From: Thermoplasmatota archaeon
GTDB lineage: Archaea > Thermoplasmatota > Penumbrarchaeia > Penumbrarchaeales > Penumbrarchaeaceae
Length of the DNA stretch: 64,000 nt
Direction: 5' to 3'
Assembly: GCA_029762535.1 (NCBI GenBank)
Contig: JARVGK010000003.1
Location: forward strand, 1-64,000
Positions 58,153 to 64,000 of this stretch are shown here, in pieces (position 1 is the stretch's first letter; each line of letters opens with the position of its first letter). Made by a program: the position numbers and the translations under genes. The notes beneath the pieces were generated by a model, which worked only from the letters and a program-made list of their open reading frames with translations, had not been told where the DNA came from and made no database searches.

Positions 58153-60195
58153 TTGTACCCGGAAAGGATGGACAGGGTGGACTTGTACCTTATGAAAAAG
58201 GATGTGGAAGGGACCCTTAAAGCCCTCCATGCGTCCATGATGATCGAGGCGGTCTCCTCGAAGGTCGCCCCCAAGGCAGGTGGGAACGATCGGGCATTGT
58301 CCGAAATGAAGGCAAGGGCGGATCGTCTCATGGACTTCATCGACGAACATCGCACTAGGCCAAAGGGCATGATATCCTCCATGCTGCCCGAGGAAGGAAT
58401 GATCCTCGATATCCCGGAGAACGAGGTACGGGGATATGTTTCAAAGCGCCTCAAGATCATCGAATCATCGATCCTGCCCGTGAAGCTCGATCTGGAAAGT
58501 ATCGTGAACGATCTCGAATTCCTTTCGGATTCGATTTCCAGACTGACCCAGATATCAGGGTTGGACGTGGATATGGGATATCTGTCCGAATTCAGTTTCC
58601 TGAAGTTCCGTGTGGGTTACACTCGCAGATTCACGGAGCTCAGGGAGACAGTGGAGGCCGCCGGAGGGTCCGTTGAAGGCTCCTTGCTCGATCGCAGGGA
58701 GGGCCTGCACGCCGTGAGCGTGATCTACACGAAAAGCACCGCTCAGGTTGTGGAGGAAGCTCTCAGGGGGAGGCTCTTCACCGACATAGTCATCGATAGG
58801 GTGAGGCTCTCGAGGGTTTTGGAGAGGGGTGGCCTCTCGTCCAAAGTACTGAAAATGAGGGTTCGGGACCTGCTCCCCGAGCTCGAGAGAGCGCGTGTGG
58901 GCCTTCTGGCCAAGAGGGATTCCACAAGGGCGATGGCCTCAGCGCTCTCTTCAGATCACTATCAGGAGATGCTCTCCCTGGAGGAGGCGCTCGATGTGGA
59001 GCGTGATATGGAACTGGGCAGGGGTTACTTCGGTCATAGTAGGTATACCGCATCGATCTCAGGATGGGTGCCAAGAAGGAGGCGCAATGAGCTCATATCC
59101 ATATTCAAGGCGACCTTGGGAAGGGAATTCCAAGCCGATTTCAGGGAACCAACGGAGGATGAGATCGGTTCCGAAACGGTCCCTGTCAAGTTGCGCAACG
59201 GATGGTTGGGCGAATTGTTCGAGCCCTTGACAACGACCTTCGCCATGCCGCGCTACAACGAGATCGATCCGAGCCTCTTCATTTCAATACCATTCATACT
59301 ATTCTTTGGAATGATGATGGGCGATGCGGGATACGGCGCCCTAATATTGCTTCCTTCGATTTACCTGTATATCAAGGGAAAGCGGAGCCCCATGCTCAAG
59401 ACCACGTCCATCCTCGGGATGTTAATGGGGGTGTCGTCCATTCTTGCCGGCATATGGATGGGCGCTTTCTTCGGAGATCTCGTACCGAGGCTTTTCTACG
59501 GCGACCCCCTGAAGCCCATATACTCATTGACGATAGCCGGTTATACCCTCCCCTATGACAGCTTGAGAGACCCAATGCACCTGTTCGGAATATCGATGGC
59601 CCTCGGTCTTCTCCATATAAACCTGGGTTTCCTACTGCTCGGATACGACAGGTTGAGAAAAAAAGACATTTGGGGTTTCATCAAAGGATCGGTATCTTGG
59701 GTATTCATCCAGTCAGGTGCCGGTATCCTTCTTGGCGGAACCATGCTTCAGGCTTTCGAGGCGGGGACCGGCGTTCTCGCCGCTGGAGGCGCATTGTTCC
59801 TGATCGGGGCAGTCCTTCTGGCATTCGAAGCCAAGGTGATGACCTTTTTCTCGATCGAAGGGATAATCGGCGATGTCGTCTCATACGCCAGGATACTGGC
59901 CCTGGGCCTATCGACGTTCGGTTTGGCCATGGCGTTCAACATAATCGGAGAGATGCTAGGTGGGATGACCCCCTTGCTCTTTCCAGTGGCGGCACTGCTG
60001 CTCGCCGTGCTGCACGTGGTTAACCTGCCTATACAGATGCTCGGGGGTTTCGTGCACTCGCTCAGACTGCAGTATGTCGAATTCTTCGGCAAGTTCTACG
60101 AGGGAGGGGGCCGCAAGTTCGAGCCCTTCGGCAGGGAGAGGCAGCATACAAGATATGTCCGCATCCAAAACGCGGAGGGGGTCGGTGAACGATGA
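58153..60195 (+). CDS. atpI: A-type ATP synthase subunit I (a-subunit)
   Basis: A 680-residue subunit with N-terminal cytoplasmic half (about 1-370) and seven or eight membrane helices after it. It starts YPERMDRVDLYLMKKDVEGTLKALH, which matches the family start (x-P-E-R-M), supporting TTG at 58153. The Arg needed for ion translocation should lie in the HSLRLQYVEFFGKFYEGGG segment near the C-terminus (R in SLRLQYVEFF). It is the membrane stator that with the K ring moves H+ or Na+. Confidence 0.95.
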   Translation: MYPERMDRVDLYLMKKDVEGTLKALHASMMIEAVSSKVAPKAGGNDRALSEMKARADRLMDFIDEHRTRPKGMISSMLPEEGMILDIPENEVRGYVSKRLKIIESSILPVKLDLESIVNDLEFLSDSISRLTQISGLDVDMGYLSEFSFLKFRVGYTRRFTELRETVEAAGGSVEGSLLDRREGLHAVSVIYTKSTAQVVEEALRGRLFTDIVIDRVRLSRVLERGGLSSKVLKMRVRDLLPELERARVGLLAKRDSTRAMASALSSDHYQEMLSLEEALDVERDMELGRGYFGHSRYTASISGWVPRRRRNELISIFKATLGREFQADFREPTEDEIGSETVPVKLRNGWLGELFEPLTTTFAMPRYNEIDPSLFISIPFILFFGMMMGDAGYGALILLPSIYLYIKGKRSPMLKTTSILGMLMGVSSILAGIWMGAFFGDLVPRLFYGDPLKPIYSLTIAGYTLPYDSLRDPMHLFGISMALGLLHINLGFLLLGYDRLRKKDIWGFIKGSVSWVFIQSGAGILLGGTMLQAFEAGTGVLAAGGALFLIGAVLLAFEAKVMTFFSIEGIIGDVVSYARILALGLSTFGLAMAFNIIGEMLGGMTPLLFPVAALLLAVLHVVNLPIQMLGGFVHSLRLQYVEFFGKFYEGGGRKFEPFGRERQHTRYVRIQNAEGVGER

Positions 60196-60250
60196 ATATG
60201 AGATCAATTTCACACCATATGGTATCTAAAAACGAATGGAGGATAAAGAA

Positions 60251-60982
60251 ATGAGATGGATGTCCGTATTGATCGTGTCGATCATCGTAGCAGGAGCCCT
60301 GCTCATGGCAGGTATCGCGAACGCCGAGAGGGTCCCCGTACTCGACGAGGATAATGACGGGATGGATGACAACTGGGAGTTAGCGAATGGCCTGGACCCA
60401 ACCGTTGACGATTCCCTTGAGGACAAGGACGGAGACGGTGTCACCAACATCAAAGAGTACCTGGACTATTCGGATCCCGACGATCCAGAGGACTCCCCTA
60501 CGGTCATTTCCAACAGGAGGCTGGTCTTCATAGGCGTTGCCGTTGCGGCGGGAGTATCGGCCATCATGTCCTCGTTGGGGATAGGGATAGCAGGGGCTGC
60601 GGCCGCTGGAGTGGTCGGGGAGCGCCCCGACAAGTTCGGAAAGCTGATAATATATCAGGCGATGCCGATGACCCAGGGCATATATGGCCTTCTCATAGCC
60701 ATACTCGTACTGAACTTCACGGGACTCACCGATCTGAATATCGAGGTCCTGAAGAACCCGTTCATCGGGTGGGCGGCTCTGGGAATCGGCATTGTCATCG
60801 CCCTTTCATCATTTTCAGCGATACCGCAGGGGATGACATCCGCATCGGCCGCGGCCGCGTTCGGCAGGAACAACGCGATATTCGGCAAGGGTATGATATT
60901 CATAGTGATGTCGGAGACCCTGGCCATCTTCGGACTGCTCGTCGCCCTCTTCCTCATTCTGGCATCGGGAATGCTGGGCTGA
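60251..60982 (+). CDS. atpK: A-type ATP synthase subunit K (c-ring) with N-terminal calcium-binding domain
   Basis: A 243-residue proteolipid, longer than usual (about 160 for four-helix c subunits). Residues 1-25 form a signal peptide (ending AGIANA). Residues 31-80 hold two thrombospondin-3-like DxDxDG loops (DEDNDGMDDNWE...GLDP and DKDGDGVTNIKEY). Residues 90-243 are two c-type hairpins. Helix 2 has PMTQGIYG with Gln instead of Glu (Thr141, Gln142); helix 3 has Gln193; helix 4 has the coupling Glu222 in MSETLAIFG. That is the V-type arrangement, one carboxylate per four helices. GGAGG precedes the ATG at 60251. Confidence 0.92.
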   Translation: MRWMSVLIVSIIVAGALLMAGIANAERVPVLDEDNDGMDDNWELANGLDPTVDDSLEDKDGDGVTNIKEYLDYSDPDDPEDSPTVISNRRLVFIGVAVAAGVSAIMSSLGIGIAGAAAAGVVGERPDKFGKLIIYQAMPMTQGIYGLLIAILVLNFTGLTDLNIEVLKNPFIGWAALGIGIVIALSSFSAIPQGMTSASAAAAFGRNNAIFGKGMIFIVMSETLAIFGLLVALFLILASGMLG

Positions 60983-61005
60983 ACCGCTTCTGGAGATGTG
61001 AGGAT

Positions 61006-61617
61006 ATGGGCGTAGAGGATGTCGTTCGGAGGATCGAGGCCGAGGCGGAGGAGGAGCAAAAGGCCATCATCGACGAAGCTATGGCCAGATCAGTCGGGAT
61101 AAAGGAAGAGGAGCTGTCCAGGATCGAGAACGAGCTCAAAGAGATAAGGAGATCCTTCGAGAGGGAGAAGGCCAGCCTGGTCAATGTCTATCTGAGCGAG
61201 GGTAGAAGAAAGGCCAGGCAGGCCGTGCTCGCCGCGAAGGAGAACGTGATATGGGAGGCGGTCTCAGGCATCAGAAAAAGGTTCAGCGACCTTGATGGCT
61301 CCGAACTTGAGGCCCTCCTTCGCAAGTTCTCCGAAAGGTCAAGAAAGGGACTTGGACCGGGCATTTCCATCTATGCTGTCAGGAGGAAGGACTCGGAGAT
61401 GCTGGAGAAATGCGGGGCGGAGGTGGCAGGGATCATAGAGGGCGACGACCCGCTTCCCGATGGAATATCCCGCTTGAGATCGCGATCCCTCATGGGGGGT
61501 TTCATAGCGATCTCCAAGGATGGTAGGAGAGCCCTTGACATGACCTTCGGTGGAACGCTAGAACGGGATAAGGAGAGAGTGCGGTCAAAAATATCGGAGA
61601 TTCTCTTCAGGGAATGA
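61006..61617 (+). CDS. atpE: A-type ATP synthase subunit E
   Basis: A 203-residue peripheral-stalk subunit. The N-terminal coiled coil (residues 5-110, VVRRIEAEAEEEQKAIIDEA...) pairs with subunit H. The C-terminal globular part (about 115-200; GPGISIYAVRRKDSEMLEKCGAEVAGII, LMGGFIAISKDGRRALDMTFGGTLERDKERVRSKISEILF) binds the head. The ATG at 61006 follows GTGAGGATA. Fourth gene of the operon. Confidence 0.93.
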   Translation: MGVEDVVRRIEAEAEEEQKAIIDEAMARSVGIKEEELSRIENELKEIRRSFEREKASLVNVYLSEGRRKARQAVLAAKENVIWEAVSGIRKRFSDLDGSELEALLRKFSERSRKGLGPGISIYAVRRKDSEMLEKCGAEVAGIIEGDDPLPDGISRLRSRSLMGGFIAISKDGRRALDMTFGGTLERDKERVRSKISEILFRE

Positions 61618-61626
61618 GGATGTGAC

Positions 61627-62727
61627 ATGTCGCCTATTGGATTGTCCGGTCTGGTATATCCAGCCATAGCTGCTGGGGGGGCTTTGGCGGTCTCCGGAGC
61701 CGCTTTCGGGGTCAAGTACATGATAAGGCTCGGTCAGTTCTCCTACCAGAACGCCCGTTTATCGACCATTGGAAATCCTTATATCACCAGGGAGCAGTTG
61801 ATGCAATTGGTGGAGTTCGGAGATGCCGACGCTCTGTCTCGATCCCTTCAAGGGTCGTTCTCATTTAACTCCCCACCTCGTTCTTTCAGAGATGCTGATC
61901 ACCGCTTGATGGATTCATTCGCGAAGGTGATCGATGAACTCGTTAAGGATTCGCCGTCCCCGACCCATCCGAGTATAGCCCTACTTCTACTTCGATACGA
62001 GTCCATGGAGCTCAAACGCCTTCTCAGGTCCGTGGGCAGTAGCGATGGACCAATTCATCCCATCGGTTCTTTAAGGCCGGATCTTGAGATGCAGGTCCTT
62101 CGATCAGGCGGTTTGTCCCAGGCCGTAGAATGCTTGGAGCATCACCCTCTAGGCAAGGATATATCATCATTGACAAGGTCGGGAGACGTCGACCTGAGCT
62201 CATTGGACATGGCCCTTGACAGGGCGGTCATAGGGTACATGAGACGCGTTGAAGGTGTGCCAAAAATTGCAAAGAAGGGCACAATCGATCTAGGAGACAC
62301 TCTTGCTGACGCCTACAACATCAACATGATGCTGCGTTTGAAGGGGGGATCGACCGACAGGGAAAAGGCAATGACATTTGTTGTTCCCGGGGGGACGATA
62401 AGGCCGGACCGCATCGAGGGAATGGCCGAGGCGACCACGGTCCATGAGGCCGTTCAGGTCCTATCCGGGACGACCGCAGAGGAACATCTAAAGAGGTCCG
62501 AGGTCTCAGGGACCATCAATATGGACGTGGCCATGGACCGGATGGTCCTCGATGGCGCTGTGAGGATCGGACAGAGGTATTTCAGCGGAATAGGACCGAC
62601 GATAAGGCATGTGATCTCCCTGGAGATGGAGATGAGGAACCTCAGGACGTTGTTTCTCGCTTCGTTCTACGGCTGGGAAAGAGAGAGGACGATCAGCAAC
62701 CTTGTACTCCAGGAGGAGAGCGTATGA
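61627..62727 (+). CDS. atpC: A-type ATP synthase subunit C with hydrophobic N-terminus
   Basis: A 366-residue subunit, the socket that joins the rotor shaft to the K ring. The core has FSYQNARLSTIG... start, FGDADALSRSL and DVDLSSLDMALDRAVIGYM segments of the family. The first ~30 residues (GLSGLVYPAIAAGGALAVSGAAFGVKYMIRL) form an extra hydrophobic helix before the usual start at about residue 38. The start at ATG 61627 is close behind the subunit E stop, and the extension is in frame with no better start inside. Confidence 0.9.
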   Translation: MSPIGLSGLVYPAIAAGGALAVSGAAFGVKYMIRLGQFSYQNARLSTIGNPYITREQLMQLVEFGDADALSRSLQGSFSFNSPPRSFRDADHRLMDSFAKVIDELVKDSPSPTHPSIALLLLRYESMELKRLLRSVGSSDGPIHPIGSLRPDLEMQVLRSGGLSQAVECLEHHPLGKDISSLTRSGDVDLSSLDMALDRAVIGYMRRVEGVPKIAKKGTIDLGDTLADAYNINMMLRLKGGSTDREKAMTFVVPGGTIRPDRIEGMAEATTVHEAVQVLSGTTAEEHLKRSEVSGTINMDVAMDRMVLDGAVRIGQRYFSGIGPTIRHVISLEMEMRNLRTLFLASFYGWERERTISNLVLQEESV

Positions 62728-63056
62728 TGGAAGAGAACCTCCACGCCGCTCTCGATGATGACATGGCCCTGGGCTTCTCGTTGGCGGGGGTCAAGGACAT
62801 TTTCATTGTCACGGACGGGGAGGGCGATGGCGGATTGAAGGAATGGTTCCTGTCCAGGCTGAAGGATGAGGGTGGTCTGATCATCCTCTCCATGGAAGCG
62901 GCTGAAGGACTCAGGGACGAGCTTTTCACTAAAAGGGCCAGGGGGGCGCTTTTACCTGTTGTAGTGATTCTACCCGGAAGCGGAGAGGACAGTATCGCCA
63001 AGGACCTTGTCCGGAGGGCCATTGGAATGATGCCACACGGGGAGGGAACATCATGA
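62724..63056 (+). CDS. atpF: A-type ATP synthase subunit F
   Basis: A 110-residue central-stalk subunit with the small Rossmann-like fold: MALGFSLAGVKDIFIVTDGEGDGGL (family GxxxTVxGFRLAGI-like), GLIILSMEAAE and LLPVVVILPGSGE. ATGA overlaps subunit C by four bases; GGAGGAGAG precedes the ATG. It lies in the rotor shaft and has a regulatory role in catalysis. Confidence 0.92.
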   Translation: MMEENLHAALDDDMALGFSLAGVKDIFIVTDGEGDGGLKEWFLSRLKDEGGLIILSMEAAEGLRDELFTKRARGALLPVVVILPGSGEDSIAKDLVRRAIGMMPHGEGTS

Positions 63057-63094
63057 AGGTATTGAACGGCTCGAACATTGAGGAGGCCGGATAA
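63053..63094 (+). other. 13-codon minigene between subunits F and A
   Basis: ATG at 63053 overlaps the F stop (ATGA) and its TAA shares its last base with the A-subunit ATG (TAATG). The peptide would be Met-Lys-Val-Leu-Asn-Gly-Ser-Asn-Ile-Glu-Glu-Ala-Gly. Its last codons overlap the ribosome site of atpA. It may couple translation of A to F, or be a chance frame. Confidence 0.35.
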
Positions 63095-64000
63095 TGAACG
63101 ATGATATGCATGGACAGGGATACATAGAGATGATCGCAGGACCGGTGGTCAAGGCCAGGGGCATGCGCGGTTCGAGGATGTACGATGTGGTGGCCGTTGG
63201 GAACGAGAAGCTCATTGGCGAGATCATCGGCCTGGAGGATGATATGGCCGTCATCCAGGTATACGAGGAGACAACAGGCATCGCCCCGGGCGAGCCGGTC
63301 TTGGCCACTGGAGTGCCCCTTTCGGTAGAGCTAGGACCTGGTATCATGTCGATGATCTACGACGGGATACAGCGTCCGCTGGAGAAGATCATGGATCGGA
63401 CAGGGGATTTCATAGCCCGGGGGGTTTCCGTAACCGCTCTGGACCATTCCCGCAAATGGCATTTCGTTCCGGTATGCTCCCAGGGGGATAGGCTGTTCGG
63501 GGGGGACGAGATGGGAAACGTCAAGGAGACCCCCACCGTCCTTCACCGGATACTTGTACCTTCGGGAGCGGACGGCACGGTGGATTGGGTCGCTCCAGAA
63601 GGGGATTACGATATAGATGAGGCCATTTGCCGTCTCAAAACATCTTCGGGCCAAAGGGAGCTGAACATGCATCAGAAATGGCCTGTCAGGATGGCGAGGC
63701 CCTACAGGAGCAAGCTCGATCCGGCTAGGCCGTTGATCACTGGTCAGAGAGTACTTGACACATTCTTTCCGCTCACCAAGGGCGGAACCGCGGCAATACC
63801 CGGAGGATTCGGCACTGGAAAGACGGTCACCCAGCATCAACTGGCGAAATGGTCCGATGCGGACATTATAGTTTACATCGGTTGCGGAGAAAGGGGAAAC
63901 GAGATGACGGATGTATTGAGGGAGTTCCCCCATCTCGAGGATCCTCGGACCAAGGAGCCTCTGATGTCGAGGACCGTGCTTATAGCTAACACCTCGAACA
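63094..64000 (+). CDS. atpA: A-type ATP synthase subunit A (catalytic), cut by window end
   Basis: The first 302 residues of the catalytic subunit. [17 protein letters not shown] (about residue 234) is the P-loop, with Gly-Gly in place of the more common Pro-Phe and GTGKT kept; [17 protein letters not shown] contains the catalytic Glu-Arg region. The insertion domain (about 115-190) is present. GAGGAGG precedes the ATG. The gene runs off the end, so downstream B and D genes cannot be checked. Confidence 0.96.
   Translation, partial: MNDDMHGQGYIEMIAGPVVKARGMRGSRMYDVVAVGNEKLIGEIIGLEDDMAVIQVYEETTGIAPGEPVLATGVPLSVELGPGIMSMIYDGIQRPLEKIMDRTGDFIARGVSVTALDHSRKWHFVPVCSQGDRLFGGDEMGNVKETPTVLHRILVPSGADGTVDWVAPEGDYDIDEAICRLKTSSGQRELNMHQKWPVRMARPYRSKLDPARPLITGQRVLDTFFPLTKGGTAAIPGGFGTGKTVTQHQLAKWSDADIIVYIGCGERGNEMTDVLREFPHLEDPRTKEPLMSRTVLIANTSN

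Overview
The window looks archaeal, most likely from the Thermoplasmata/Thermoplasmatota side of the Euryarchaeota. The evidence is an A-type ATP synthase operon (H-I-K-E-C-F-A), the ribosome-recycling ATPase ABCE1, an aconitase-X (archaeal phosphomevalonate dehydratase type) subunit, DUF371 and COG1340-type archaeal proteins, a bacterioopsin-activator-type regulator, TATA-box promoters, and tRNA genes without encoded CCA. Arg is mostly AGG and overlapping NTGA start/stop junctions are common. The exact lineage cannot be fixed from the sequence alone.

Layout. 0-10 kb: tail of a surface protein, a phosphatase/nucleotidyltransferase pair, a lipoate-ligase-like enzyme, a five-PAS histidine kinase, and a MacB-like ABC exporter divergent from a Bat-type regulator. 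10-24 kb: large membrane-anchored surface proteins, an operon coupling a DUF2207 membrane protein with a (Cys-Ala)6 tail to a radical SAM/SPASM enzyme, and an Hsp20 gene with a palindromic promoter. 24-31.7 kb: coiled-coil protein, LarB, a degenerate kinase-like protein, ABCE1, and a HicBA toxin-antitoxin pair bracketed by copies of the 3' end of the aconitase-X gene. 31.7-32.7 kb: tRNA-Arg(UCG) inside an array of partial copies of itself. 32.7-48.7 kb: a wHTH/membrane-protein operon, Ca-binding surface proteins, an SLC13 transporter, a KamB/NpmA-like methyltransferase operon, a surface-protein operon with a pseudo-ABC transporter, and an RNA m5C methyltransferase. 49.0-49.85 kb: tRNA-Thr(GGU) with interrupted and miniature copies. 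49.9-57.6 kb: HAD phosphatase, Gfo/Idh oxidoreductase, ATP synthase subunit B on the minus strand away from its operon, a beta-helix surface protein and a giant coiled-coil/zinc-finger protein. 57.8-64 kb: the ATP synthase operon, running off the end in subunit A.

The main new signal is in the two tRNA loci. Both the Arg and the Thr tRNA are surrounded by same-strand partial copies whose T-loop is interrupted by a 70-76 nt insert. The insert has the same design at both loci (a 10-bp stem with a 24-nt loop, then a short-loop GGAAAAT-type hairpin) but opposite orientation. One Thr copy carries two inserts (anticodon stem and T-loop) whose exact removal restores the neighbouring tRNA with one base change. 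This suggests a small structured element that targets tRNA genes.

Other notable points are a calcium-binding (thrombospondin-3-like) domain with signal peptide fused to the ATP synthase c-ring subunit, the (Cys-Ala)6 tail beside a radical SAM maturase, and an aminoglycoside-resistance-type 16S rRNA methyltransferase relative in an archaeal operon.
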